This document shows positions 1-9,826 of a stretch of 64,000 bases of DNA, one piece after another. The position numbers and the translations under genes are program-made. The notes beneath the pieces are model-generated. The model was not told the origin of the DNA and did no database searches. It saw nothing but the letters and a program-made list of their open reading frames with translations. Within the stretch, counting starts at the first letter, position 1. Each line of letters opens with the position of its first letter. The DNA comes from BP-464 sp963825415 (GTDB lineage: Bacteria > Actinomycetota > Thermoleophilia > Solirubrobacterales > Solirubrobacteraceae): contig CAWGTD010000003.1 in assembly GCA_963825415.1 (NCBI GenBank), positions 806,001 through 870,000 of the forward strand. Reading direction: 5' to 3'.

Positions 1-3000
1 TCCGGGCGTCGACAAGACCTATTACGAGATCGGCACGGATCCGGCGACGCCGACGACGAACAGCACTGTCTACGACTCCACGAACAAGCCCACGTTGAAC
101 GACGGGGAGAAGATCAGCTACTTCTCGGTCGACAAGGCGGGCAACGCCGAGACGCCGCACACCTCGGCGGCGTTGCAGGTCGATACCACGGCGCCGAGCG
201 CGTCCGATGACGTGCCGGCCTACGCGCTGGGTCAGAGCTCCTGGACCGTGAAGCTCCACTCGAGCGACGGGGGCGGGTCGGACGTGGCGTCGATCAAGTA
301 CCTCGTCGGGACGAACCCGGCGGATCCGAGCGTGGCGGCGAACATGCCGCAGACCTACAACGAGCTGAGTCCCCCCGTTCTCGCGAGCGGGCAGCGGATC
401 CGCTACTACGCGACCGACAACGCCGGCAACGCGCAGGTTCCGCGGACCTCGGCCGCCTTCCGGACGTCCGTGCCTGCGAACTTCTTCCGCTCGCCGGCGA
501 AGACCAGCATCTCCGCTACCGGCACGAGCCCGTTCTCGGTGGCGATCGGTGACCTCGACGGTGACGGCCGCCCCGACCTCGTCACCGCCAACAAGACGAC
601 CAACAACGTGACGGTGCTCAAGCAGAACGCCAACGGGTCGTTCATCCCGACCGCGGTGAGCCTCGACACCGGCAACAGCGCCCCTCACATGGCGGCGATC
701 GCGGATCTCGACGGCGACGGGCTCCCCGACATCGCCACCGCCAACGAAACCTCCAACGACGTGACGGTGCTCAAGCAGGGCAGCGGTGCGACCTTCACGG
801 CAAGCACGGCGGGGAGCTACGACAGTGGCCCGCTTACGGTGGCGATCGGCGATCTCGACGGCGACGCGCGCCCCGACATCGTCACCGCCAGCAGCTTCGG
901 CAACTTCGTGACGGTGCGCAAGCAGAACGCCGACGGATCCTTCACGCCGGGCCCGGCTGAGACCTCCCAGGGCATCGCGGCCGTCACCGGCAGCCGGCCC
1001 GTATCGGTAGCGATCGGCGACGTCAACGGCGACGGGCGGCTGGACATCGTCACCGCCAACCTGAGCGCCAGCAGCGTGACGGTGCTGATGCAGAACGACG
1101 ACGGCTCGGGCTACTACACGCCCAGCACGCTCGGCCTCGGCGGCAGCAGCAGCCCCGTTTCCGTTGCGATCGGCGATCTCGACGGCGACGGACTCCCCGA
1201 CATCGCGACCGCGAACAGCGGCTCGGGCGACGTGACGGTGCTGACGCAGGGCAGCGACGGGTCCTTCACGCCGGCCACGGCTGCGAGCACGAGCTTCCCG
1301 ACGTCCCTGGCGATCGGTGACCTCAACGGCGACGGGCGCCCCGACCTCGCGGTCTCCAGCCAGATCTTCAACCGCGTGAACGTGCTCACGCAGGGCAGCG
1401 ACGGGACCTATACGCCGAGCATCGTGCCCGGCACGGGCAGCAACCCGGTGTCGGTGGCCATCGGCGACCTCAACAACGACGGGCGCCCCGACATCGTCAC
1501 CGCAGACAACGGCGCCAACGGCGTCTCGGTCATCCTCGCCGGCATCGACACAGTGGCGCCGAGCACGGCCGACGACGTGCCCGCCTATGCCAACCACACG
1601 GTCACGGTCACCTTGACGCCGACCGACGACGCGGGCGGCTCGGGGATCGACAGCACCTACTACGAGATCGGCGCCGACCCGGCGACGCCGACGACCGACA
1701 GCCAGATGTACGACCCGGACAACAAGCCGCAGCTGGGCGCCGGCCAGAAGATCAGCTACTTCTCGGTCGACAAGGCGGGCAACGCCGAGGCGCCGCACAG
1801 CTCGGCGGCCGTCCAGGTCGAGACCGTCGCTCCGTCGACGACCGACGACGTGCCCGCGGACCAGGTCAACCACGACGTGACGGTGACGCTGACGGCGACC
1901 GACAACAGCGGCGGGTCGGGGGTAGACAAGACCTACTACACGATCGGCACCAGTCCGGCGACGCCGACCACGGGCAGCACCGTCTACGACCCGGATCACA
2001 AGCCGACGCTGACGAACGGCCAGAGGATCAGCTACTTCTCGGTCGACAACGCGGGCAACGCCGAGACGCCGCACACCTCGGAAGCGGCCCAGGTCGACAC
2101 CGTCGCACCCGGCACCACGGACGACGTTCCGGCGGGCTTCGTCAACCACGACGTGTCGGTGACGCTGACGGCGACGGACAACAGCGGCGGGTCCGGAGTC
2201 GACAAGACCTACTACACGACCGGTACCGACCCGGCGCCGCCGACGACGTCTGACGCTGTCTACGACTCGAACAACAAGCCGACGCTGACCAACGGCCAGA
2301 GGATCAGCTACTTCTCGGTCGACAACGCGGGCAACGCCGAGACGCCGCACACGTCGTCGGCGGTCCAGATCGACAGCGTCGCGCCCGTCAGCACCGACGA
2401 CGTGCCGGGCTACGCGCTGGGCCGCAGCTCGTGGACGGTCACCTTGCACTCGAGCGACGTCGGTGGGTCAAACGTGGCGTCGATCAAGTACCTGATCGGG
2501 ACCAACCCCGCTGATCCCAGCGTGCCGGCGAACATGGCGCTGACCTACAACCCGATGAGCCCGCCGGTGCTGGCGAGCGGGCAGCGGATCCGCTACTTCG
2601 CGACCGACGGTGCCGGCAACGCGCAGGTCCCGCGGACCTCGGCTGCGTTCCGTGCGTCCCTGCCCGCGAACTACTGGCACTCGCCGGTGAGCGCCGGACC
2701 TACCGGCAGCGGTCCTTGGTCGGTGGCTATCGGTGATCTCAGCGGTGACGGGCGCGCCGACATCGTCACTGCAAACGTCAGCTCGGGCGACGTGACGGTG
2801 CTGGCGCAGAACAACGACGGCTCCTTCGCGGCGAGCACGGCGGGGAGCACCGGCGCCGGCAGCCATCCGGACTCGGTGGCGATCGGCGATCTCAACGGCG
2901 ACGGCCGGCCCGACATCGCCGTCGCCAACTCGGGCTTGCACACCGTGACGGTGCTGACGCAAGGAAGCGGCGGTTCCTATACCGCAAGCACGGCGGGCAA

Positions 3001-6000
3001 CACGGGCTCGACCCCGTCTTCCGTGGTGATCGGGGATCTCAACGGTGACGGGCGCCCCGACCTGGCCACCGCCAACAGGTACGCCAACAACGTGACGGTT
3101 CTGACGCAGAACAGCGGCGGGACCTTTACCGCGCAAACGGCGGGGAGCACCGGCGACCAGCCGCTCTCGGTGGCGATCGGTGATCTGAACGGTGACGGGC
3201 GCCCCGACCTGGTCACCGCCAACAACAGCTCGAACCACGTGACGGTGCTGACGCAGAACAACGACGGCTCCTTCACGGCGAGCACGGCGGGGAGCATCGG
3301 CACCGGCTCGGCATCGGTCGCGATCGGGGATCTCAACGGTGACGGACGGCTCGATATCGCCACGGCCAACATCACGGACAACGACGTGACCGTGCTGACG
3401 CAGACCACCGATGGCTCCTTCACGGCCAGCGCGGCGGGGAGCACCGGCAGCGCCCCGGTATCGGTGGCGATCGCGGATCTCAACGGTGACGGGCGACCCG
3501 ACATCGCCACGGCCGACAGCGAGTCCAAGCGCGTGACGGTGCTGACGCAGAACACCGACGGGTCCTACGCGCGGAGCACGACCGAGGACACCGGGCCGTC
3601 CCCGTTCTCGGTGGCAGTCGGCGATCTCAACGGCGACGGGCGGCCCGACCTCGTCACCGCGAACAACGGCTCGAACAATGTGTCGGTCATCCTGGCCGGG
3701 TACGACACCGAGGCGCCGAGCACGACCGACGACGTGCCGTCCGTCTGGCTCAACCACGCGGTGACGGTCACGCTGGACCCGACCGACGAGGCCGGTGGCT
3801 CGGGCGTCGACAAGACCTACTACGAGATCGGCGCGAACCCGACCGCGACGACGAACAGCACGGTCTACAACCCGGCGAGCAAGCCGACGCTGACCAACGG
3901 CCAGAAGATCAGCTACTTCAGCGTCGACAAGGCCGGCAACCCCGAGACCGTGAAGACGTCCGCGGCGGCGAAGGTCGACACCGTGGCGCCGTCGAGCACC
4001 GACAACGTCCCCGCGACGTACCGCACGTCTGCGGTCACCGTGACGCTCACGGGCTCCGACGCCGCCTCCGGCGTGGCGTCGATCAAGTACCTGGTGGGCA
4101 CCGCCCCGGCGGATCCGTCGGATCCGGCGAACAGCCCGCTGACCTACGACCCGGATCACAAGCCGACGCTGAACGACGGCGAGAAGATCCGCTACTTCGC
4201 CACCGACGTCGCCGGCAACGCGGAGGCACCGCATACGTCCAGCGCAGCGATCGTCCGGCCAGTCACCAACGCGCTGAGCCGCACCGACGCCGGCGACCCG
4301 GGCAGCGCCCCCGTGGCCGCCCTCGTGACCGACCTCGACGGCGACGGCAGGCCGGAGCTGATCTTCGCCAACGACACCGCGCCGGGCAGCGTGACGATCC
4401 TCAAGCGCGGCAGCGACGGCAGCTATACGAGCTCCACCTGGCCGACGGGCGACCACCCGACGCAGGTCCTCGCGGCTGAGCTGAACGGGGACGGCAAGCG
4501 CGACCTTGTCACCGCCAACAAGTCCAGCATCACCGTGCTTCTCGCGCAATCGGGTGGCGGCTACGGCCGGACCGACATCGCCACCGGCGACGACCCCCGG
4601 ATCGCGCTGGCCGACGTCGCGGGCGACCACAGCATCGACATCGTCGTCTCCGATTCGACGGGCCTCTACGTGCTCGTCAACGACGGCGCGGGCAACTTCA
4701 CCAAGTCGGTCATCGACGCGACCCTCGGCGGTGCGAGCGCAGTTTCCGTCCACGATCTCAACGGCGACGGCATACCCGACATCGTCCTCCTGAAGGACGG
4801 GCAACTGATCGTCCTCCTCGGCGATGGGGCCGGCGGCTACACCAAGACGGTCGTCGGCGGGCTGCCCGCCGGCGCCGACAAGCTGGCGGTCGGCGACCTC
4901 AACGGTGACGGCTCGCTCGACATCGTCGTTGGCTCATCGACCGGCAAGACGGTGACCGGGCTGATCAACGACGGCCACGGCGGCTTTGCCCTCTCGAGCA
5001 TCGGGACGACTGCCGGCACGATCACCGGCCTGGCCACGGCCGACCTGGACGGCGACGGCAAGGACGACCCGATCGTCACGACCACCGACCCCAACGCGGT
5101 GCTGGTCTTCTACAGCAATGGCTCGGGTGGCTATGTGGCCAAGTCGATCGGAACCGTCGACGGGGCGCCGCGGTCCGTCGCCGTGGGCGACGTCAACGGC
5201 GACGGGCGCCCGGACGTGGTCGTCGGGACCGACAACGGTGCCGAGATCTTCAGCGCCGTCCACGACACGACCGCGCCGTCGACGACCGACGACGTCGATG
5301 CGGCCTGGCATGCGTCTGATGTCTCTGCGACCTTGAGCGCCGACGACGGCGCCGGCTCGGGCGTGGCGTCGACGAAGTACCTCGTGTACTCGGGCGACAC
5401 GGTGCCGGCCAAGGGCGACGACGGGTGGGCGACGTACAGCTCGCCGGTGAGTCTGTCGGACGGCCAGCGCATCGCCTACTACTCGATCGACGAGGTCGAC
5501 AACGAGGAGGACGTGCAGCACTCGCTGGCGGCGAAGGTCGACACGACGGCGCCGATGACCACCGACAACGTCGATGCCGACTGGCATGCGTCGAACGTGT
5601 CGGTGACCCTGACGCCGGACGACGGCGCGGGTTCGGGCGCGACGCAGACGTTCTACAACGTCTATTCGGGCGACTCGGTGCCGGCCAAGACCGACTCCGG
5701 GTGGAACACGTACACGGCGCCGGTGAGCCTTTCGAACGGGCAGCGCATCGCCTACTACTCGTTCGACGCGGTCAACAATCAGGAGGACGTGCGGCACTCG
5801 CTGGCGGCGAAGGTCGATACGACCGCGCCGTCGACGACCGACAACGTCGACTCCGACTGGCACGTGACGAATGTTTCGGTCACGCTGACCGCGACCGACA
5901 CCGGCGGCTCGGGCGTCGACTTGACGAAGTACCTGGTCTACGCAGGCGACACGCTGCCCGCGAAGACCGATGACGGCTGGCAGGACTACACGGCGCCGGT

Positions 6001-8971
6001 GAGCCTGTCGAACGGGCAGCGGATCGCCTACTACTCGGTCGACGAGGTCGACAACGGGGAGGACGTGCAGCACTCCTCGGCGGCGAAGGTCGACACGACC
6101 GCGCCGTCGACCACCGACAACGCCGACTCCGATCCGCATGGTTCGGACGTCTCGGTCACGTTGACGGCGGACGATGGCGCCGGGTCTGGTGTGGCGTCGA
6201 CGAAGTACCTGGTCTACTCGGGCGACACGGTGCCGGCGAAGAGCGACGACGGCTGGCAGGACTACACGGGGCCGGTGAGCCTGTCGGACGGCGAGCAGGT
6301 CGCTTACTACTCGATCGACAACGTCGACAACGAGGAGGACGTTCAGTCCTCGGCATCGGCAACCGTCGACACGCTCGCGCCGACGACGACCGACAACGTC
6401 GACTCCTCCTGGCATGCGAGCGTCGCCGCGACGCTGACGTCTGGCGACGGCTCGGGCTCGGGCGTGGCTTCGACGAAGTACCTGGTCTACTCGGGCGACA
6501 CGGTGCCGGCGAAGAGCGACGATGGCTGGGCGACGTACAGCTCGCCCGTGAGCCTGTCGAACGGCCAGCGCATCGCGTACTACTCGATCGACAACGTCGA
6601 CAACGAGGAGGACGTCCAGCACTCCGTGCCGGCAAAGGTCGACACGACCGCGCCCAGCACCACGGACGACGTGCCGGCGACTTACCGCACGTCGCCGATC
6701 ACCGTGACGCTGAGCGCGGCCGACAACGCCGGCTCCGGCGTCGATAAGACCTATTACGAGATCGGCGCGGACCCGGCGACGCCGACGACGAGCAGCTCGG
6801 TCTACGACTCCGGCAACAAGCCGACGCTCTCCGACGGCGAGAAGATCAGCTACTTCAGCGTCGACGCCGTCGGCAATCCCGAGACGCCGAAGACTTCACG
6901 CGCCGCGATCGTGTTGCCGGCGACCAACGGAGCCGGCCGCAGCGATGCGGGCAACCCCGGCGGCTCGCCGGCCGCCTCGCTGATCGCCGACCTGGACGGC
7001 GACGGGCGGGCGGACATCGCGTTCGCCAACTCGACCGATCCGGGCGCCGTCACGATCCTCACCCAGCGCTCCGACGGCGGCTTCGACCGATCGACCGCCG
7101 GCCCCACCGGCCCGCATCCAACGCAGATCCTGACCGCCGACATCAACGGTGACGGGCACGCCGACCTGATCACGGCGAACGACAGCAGCGTCACCGTGCT
7201 CACCGCCCTGACAGGCGGCGGCTATAGCGCCCGCGAGATCGCGACCGGGAGCTCGCCCCACATCGCCGTCGGCGATGTCGAAAAGGACGGCGACCAGGAC
7301 ATCGTCGTGGCCGACTCCAACGGCGTGTCGATCCTGCGCAACGACGGCAGGGGCAACCTGACCTCAGAGGTCATCGACGCGAGCATCACCGCGGCGCGCG
7401 CGATCGCGCTGGTCGACGTCGACGGCGACGGCCTGCTCGACATCGTCGTGCTGCAAGCCGGCAAGCTCGTGATCCTCACCCAGCACGCCGACGGCAGCTT
7501 CTCCAGGAGCGAGGTCACCGGGCTGCCCGATGACGCCAGGACCCTGGCTGTCGGCGACGTCGACGGCGACGGCCACCCCGACTTTGTCGTCGGAGGCTTC
7601 AAGCAGGTCTACGTCGTCACCAACGATCCGGGCGGCGTCGGCTTCACGGTCTCACTGATCGGCACCACGGACGGCAACATCGTCGCTGTCGGTGCGGCCG
7701 ACATGGACGGTGACGGCAAGGACGATCCCATCGTCACCACCACGAACCCCGACCGCGTCATCGTGTTCTTCAGGAATACGACTGGAGCCGGCTTCACCGC
7801 CAAGGCCATCGGCACGCCGGAAGGCGTCCCGACATCGCTCGCCGTGGGCGACATCGACGGCGACGGGCGCCCCGATCTGCTCACCGGTACCGCGAACGGG
7901 CACGCCGACGTCTTCCGCGCCGTCCACGACGCCGACGCTCCGGTGACCACCGACGACGTACCGACCAGCGGTTCGTCCGCACCCGTGACCGTCACGCTGA
8001 CGCCGACGGACAGCGGCGGCTCCGGCCTGGACAAGACCTACTACGAGATCGGCGCGAGCCCGGCGACGCCGACCACGGCGAGCACCGTGTACGACCCCGC
8101 CCACAAGCCGAAACTGGCCGCCGGGCAGAAGATCACCTACTTCTCGACCGACACCGCCGGGAACGCCGAGACTCCGCACAGCTCGGCGACGGTGGGCGCC
8201 GCCGCCCCCAGCGAGGGATCGCCGGCCGGTCCGCCGCCGAGCGCGGCGCCCCCGGCACGCGACACAACCCCCCCGGCGTCCCATGATGGCGCCCCGTCCC
8301 AGCAGTCGGCGGGGTCGAGCACCGGCGCTCAGCCGGTCGCGCGTCGCAGCGTCGTCGGGCAGGACGGTTTTGTGGGAGTCCCTATCAGCTGCCCGGCGGC
8401 GGCGACGACTCACTGCAAGGGCACCGTGGAGCTGCGCCGGGTGCTGCGGAACGGCACCTACCTGGTCATCGGCCAGGTCAAGTTCGACGTCGGCCCCGGC
8501 CGCAGCGCGATCGCCAGGATCGAGCTGACGAAGCTAGGTCAGCGCCTGGTAGCCGAGCGCGGCCGCAGGCGCTTGCAGGTCGACGCCGTCGCCGTCGGCA
8601 TCGACTTGGCGGGCCGTCGGACCGAGGTCAAGCTGTGGACGTTGATCCTCGGCGTCAGTCCCCGCAGGGCGCCGAGCAGGGTCACCCAGACCTCCCGGCT
8701 CAGGCACCGCCACGGGCGCGAGACGCTGCTGGCCCGCGGACGCGTCCGGGCTCCGAACGGTATGTCCGACGCCTGCCGCAACGGCCGGGTGCGGCTGACG
8801 GTCAAGCGGGGCTCCGAGACGCTGAAGACCAAGACGGTGGAGGTGGGCTCCGACTGCGCGTTCCGCGCGGTGCTGAAGCTCCCGGGCCACCACCGACACT
8901 TCCGCGTCAAGGCCACCTTCCTCGGCACGCTCACGCTGCGGCCGAGGAACAGCCGGACCCAGAAGATCTAG
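1..8971 (+). CDS. Giant secreted FG-GAP/VCBS and OmpL47-like repeat protein (5' partial)
   Basis: The reading frame is open from base 2, so the gene begins before the window; the TTG at 95 is internal. About 2,990 residues are visible. The protein alternates two module types. The first is a roughly 95-residue OmpL47/Ig-like unit opening with DTxAPSTTDDVP and closing with YFSVDxAGNAETPHTS. The second is FG-GAP/VCBS repeats carrying DLNGDGRPD, the calcium-binding D-x-D/N-x-D-G loop. FG-GAP repeats fall in four blocks of seven (about 500-1545, 2670-3705, 4265-5265 and 6920-7930), consistent with four seven-bladed propellers. A Pro/Ala/Ser-rich linker (about 8190-8330) leads to a C-terminal beta-type region with two cysteines. 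Extracellular adhesion or ligand binding is inferred; no catalytic motif is seen. It ends convergently, overlapping the next gene by 4 bp (CTAG). Confidence 0.9.
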   Translation, partial: PGVDKTYYEIGTDPATPTTNSTVYDSTNKPTLNDGEKISYFSVDKAGNAETPHTSAALQVDTTAPSASDDVPAYALGQSSWTVKLHSSDGGGSDVASIKYLVGTNPADPSVAANMPQTYNELSPPVLASGQRIRYYATDNAGNAQVPRTSAAFRTSVPANFFRSPAKTSISATGTSPFSVAIGDLDGDGRPDLVTANKTTNNVTVLKQNANGSFIPTAVSLDTGNSAPHMAAIADLDGDGLPDIATANETSNDVTVLKQGSGATFTASTAGSYDSGPLTVAIGDLDGDARPDIVTASSFGNFVTVRKQNADGSFTPGPAETSQGIAAVTGSRPVSVAIGDVNGDGRLDIVTANLSASSVTVLMQNDDGSGYYTPSTLGLGGSSSPVSVAIGDLDGDGLPDIATANSGSGDVTVLTQGSDGSFTPATAASTSFPTSLAIGDLNGDGRPDLAVSSQIFNRVNVLTQGSDGTYTPSIVPGTGSNPVSVAIGDLNNDGRPDIVTADNGANGVSVILAGIDTVAPSTADDVPAYANHTVTVTLTPTDDAGGSGIDSTYYEIGADPATPTTDSQMYDPDNKPQLGAGQKISYFSVDKAGNAEAPHSSAAVQVETVAPSTTDDVPADQVNHDVTVTLTATDNSGGSGVDKTYYTIGTSPATPTTGSTVYDPDHKPTLTNGQRISYFSVDNAGNAETPHTSEAAQVDTVAPGTTDDVPAGFVNHDVSVTLTATDNSGGSGVDKTYYTTGTDPAPPTTSDAVYDSNNKPTLTNGQRISYFSVDNAGNAETPHTSSAVQIDSVAPVSTDDVPGYALGRSSWTVTLHSSDVGGSNVASIKYLIGTNPADPSVPANMALTYNPMSPPVLASGQRIRYFATDGAGNAQVPRTSAAFRASLPANYWHSPVSAGPTGSGPWSVAIGDLSGDGRADIVTANVSSGDVTVLAQNNDGSFAASTAGSTGAGSHPDSVAIGDLNGDGRPDIAVANSGLHTVTVLTQGSGGSYTASTAGNTGSTPSSVVIGDLNGDGRPDLATANRYANNVTVLTQNSGGTFTAQTAGSTGDQPLSVAIGDLNGDGRPDLVTANNSSNHVTVLTQNNDGSFTASTAGSIGTGSASVAIGDLNGDGRLDIATANITDNDVTVLTQTTDGSFTASAAGSTGSAPVSVAIADLNGDGRPDIATADSESKRVTVLTQNTDGSYARSTTEDTGPSPFSVAVGDLNGDGRPDLVTANNGSNNVSVILAGYDTEAPSTTDDVPSVWLNHAVTVTLDPTDEAGGSGVDKTYYEIGANPTATTNSTVYNPASKPTLTNGQKISYFSVDKAGNPETVKTSAAAKVDTVAPSSTDNVPATYRTSAVTVTLTGSDAASGVASIKYLVGTAPADPSDPANSPLTYDPDHKPTLNDGEKIRYFATDVAGNAEAPHTSSAAIVRPVTNALSRTDAGDPGSAPVAALVTDLDGDGRPELIFANDTAPGSVTILKRGSDGSYTSSTWPTGDHPTQVLAAELNGDGKRDLVTANKSSITVLLAQSGGGYGRTDIATGDDPRIALADVAGDHSIDIVVSDSTGLYVLVNDGAGNFTKSVIDATLGGASAVSVHDLNGDGIPDIVLLKDGQLIVLLGDGAGGYTKTVVGGLPAGADKLAVGDLNGDGSLDIVVGSSTGKTVTGLINDGHGGFALSSIGTTAGTITGLATADLDGDGKDDPIVTTTDPNAVLVFYSNGSGGYVAKSIGTVDGAPRSVAVGDVNGDGRPDVVVGTDNGAEIFSAVHDTTAPSTTDDVDAAWHASDVSATLSADDGAGSGVASTKYLVYSGDTVPAKGDDGWATYSSPVSLSDGQRIAYYSIDEVDNEEDVQHSLAAKVDTTAPMTTDNVDADWHASNVSVTLTPDDGAGSGATQTFYNVYSGDSVPAKTDSGWNTYTAPVSLSNGQRIAYYSFDAVNNQEDVRHSLAAKVDTTAPSTTDNVDSDWHVTNVSVTLTATDTGGSGVDLTKYLVYAGDTLPAKTDDGWQDYTAPVSLSNGQRIAYYSVDEVDNGEDVQHSSAAKVDTTAPSTTDNADSDPHGSDVSVTLTADDGAGSGVASTKYLVYSGDTVPAKSDDGWQDYTGPVSLSDGEQVAYYSIDNVDNEEDVQSSASATVDTLAPTTTDNVDSSWHASVAATLTSGDGSGSGVASTKYLVYSGDTVPAKSDDGWATYSSPVSLSNGQRIAYYSIDNVDNEEDVQHSVPAKVDTTAPSTTDDVPATYRTSPITVTLSAADNAGSGVDKTYYEIGADPATPTTSSSVYDSGNKPTLSDGEKISYFSVDAVGNPETPKTSRAAIVLPATNGAGRSDAGNPGGSPAASLIADLDGDGRADIAFANSTDPGAVTILTQRSDGGFDRSTAGPTGPHPTQILTADINGDGHADLITANDSSVTVLTALTGGGYSAREIATGSSPHIAVGDVEKDGDQDIVVADSNGVSILRNDGRGNLTSEVIDASITAARAIALVDVDGDGLLDIVVLQAGKLVILTQHADGSFSRSEVTGLPDDARTLAVGDVDGDGHPDFVVGGFKQVYVVTNDPGGVGFTVSLIGTTDGNIVAVGAADMDGDGKDDPIVTTTNPDRVIVFFRNTTGAGFTAKAIGTPEGVPTSLAVGDIDGDGRPDLLTGTANGHADVFRAVHDADAPVTTDDVPTSGSSAPVTVTLTPTDSGGSGLDKTYYEIGASPATPTTASTVYDPAHKPKLAAGQKITYFSTDTAGNAETPHSSATVGAAAPSEGSPAGPPPSAAPPARDTTPPASHDGAPSQQSAGSSTGAQPVARRSVVGQDGFVGVPISCPAAATTHCKGTVELRRVLRNGTYLVIGQVKFDVGPGRSAIARIELTKLGQRLVAERGRRRLQVDAVAVGIDLAGRRTEVKLWTLILGVSPRRAPSRVTQTSRLRHRHGRETLLARGRVRAPNGMSDACRNGRVRLTVKRGSETLKTKTVEVGSDCAFRAVLKLPGHHRHFRVKATFLGTLTLRPRNSRTQKI
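500..8190 (+). repeat. Coding repeats: four 7-unit FG-GAP blocks and OmpL47-like spacers
   Basis: DNA-level repetition reflects protein repeats. Seven FG-GAP units can be counted in each of four blocks. Between blocks lie four, two and six OmpL47-like units, with one after block 4 and one complete plus one partial unit before block 1. Blocks 3 and 4 match each other unit by unit and open with the same kind of leader (TDAGDPG versus SDAGNPG), so they probably arose by duplication of a whole propeller. Confidence 0.8.
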
Positions 8972-8976
8972 TTCTG
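8960..8976. terminator. Small inverted repeat across convergent stop codons
   Basis: CAGAA and TTCTG flank GATCTAG, which contains the overlapping stop codons of the giant repeat gene (TAG) and the ASCH gene (TAG on the minus strand). The 5-bp stem is weak and there is no T-run, so a role in termination is only a suggestion. Confidence 0.3.
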
Positions 8977-9366
8977 CGCGCCGCCGATGCCGAGCCGCCG
9001 GTCGGTGAACTCCGACGGGTGGTCGACGATCTGGCTGAAGCGCACGACGGTGACGATGTCGTCGGCCGCTACCGGGCGCCCGTAGATCTGCTCGAGGAAG
9101 TGCTGCATCTCGTCCTGGCGGCGGAACTCGGGGTTGTCGTGCTCGATGTCGCGCGGGGACAGGTCCTTGAAGCGCTTGACCTCGACCTGGTCGATGACGG
9201 CCTCGAAGATCTTCTCGCGCGGTGAATGCTGGTAGCCGATCGTCACCAGCACGGCCTGGTTCTTCTTGTACTTGTGCGACTTGTCGCCGAGCCGGATGGT
9301 GGCGGTCTTCCGGCCGCGTTTGAGCTGGTCGGCGAAGATCGTCGAGTAGAAGTTCAGGACCTGCAC
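8968..9366 (-). CDS. ASCH domain protein
   Basis: 132 residues, essentially one ASCH domain, a PUA-like beta-barrel fold usually linked to RNA or nucleotide binding and occasionally to amidohydrolase activity. The diagnostic N-terminus is visible: a short strand followed by LKRGRKTATIRLGD and then a basic, lysine-rich patch (residues 28-36). No signal peptide or membrane segment is seen, so it should be cytosolic. It starts 12 bp after the Nudix gene stop and is probably the last gene of the sigma/DUF4349/crp/Nudix operon. The pairing with a Nudix hydrolase suggests nucleotide or RNA housekeeping, but this is inference; the substrate is unknown. Confidence 0.8.
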   Translation of the reverse strand: MQVLNFYSTIFADQLKRGRKTATIRLGDKSHKYKKNQAVLVTIGYQHSPREKIFEAVIDQVEVKRFKDLSPRDIEHDNPEFRRQDEMQHFLEQIYGRPVAADDIVTVVRFSQIVDHPSEFTDRRLGIGGAQN

Positions 9367-9378
9367 GAGGGCTGGACC

Positions 9379-9826
9379 TTAGAGCACCCTCTTTCGGTCA
9401 GCACTCCTAGCGCGCGCCACCATCTCGCGCTCGCCGCGATAGGAGAGCGCTTCGGCCGCTTCGTCGAGCGACATCCAGCGCGCCTCCTCGACCTCGACGG
9501 GGTCTCCGGCGGGCTCGCCGGAGACGTGCTCGAAGAGGAAGAACGAGACGACCTTGGCGATCCGGTGCCCGTCGCGCTGGTACCAGTAGCGCACGTCGCC
9601 GAGCTTGTCGACCAGCCGTGTCTCGACGCCGGCCTCCTCGCGGATCTCGCGCATCGCCGCGTCGGGACCGGTCTCGCCGGCCTCCGGATGGCCCTTCGGC
9701 AGCGCCAGCACGCGCTCGCCGCCGCGCGCCCGGCGGGTGGGCACGATGACGATGCACTCGTTGTCGCGCGACGACCACGCCACCGGCGGAGAACTCCCGC
9801 TCGACGGGCAGGCGCTCAGTAGACAT
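9379..9826 (-). pseudogene. Nudix hydrolase, frameshifted near its N-terminus
   Basis: The expected start is ATG at 9826, overlapping the stop of the upstream Crp-like gene by 11 bp. It encodes MSTERLPVEREFSAGGVVVA, a typical Nudix N-terminus. Homology then jumps one frame around 9763-9776 (a GCGCG run) and continues as RDNECIVIVPTRR and the Nudix box, seen as GHPEAGETGPDAAMREIREE (GX5EX7REUXEE type). The sequence ends with a long C-terminal helix. Total length would be about 149 residues. The family cleaves nucleoside diphosphate-linked compounds; the substrate cannot be told. The break may be a sequencing indel, since ten similar ones occur in the window. Without correction, the nearest in-frame GTG would drop the first strand. 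Confidence 0.75.

Noticed and set aside
2468..4804. Long antisense open frame (778 codons) in the giant gene
   Set aside because: Arg/Val/Asp-rich shadow made by the repeat codons on the other strand; no family signature, no start signal.
500..7930. Regular DNA repeats resembling a repeat array
   Set aside because: Repeats are in frame and encode FG-GAP and OmpL47-like modules; there are no unique spacers of CRISPR type and no cas genes.
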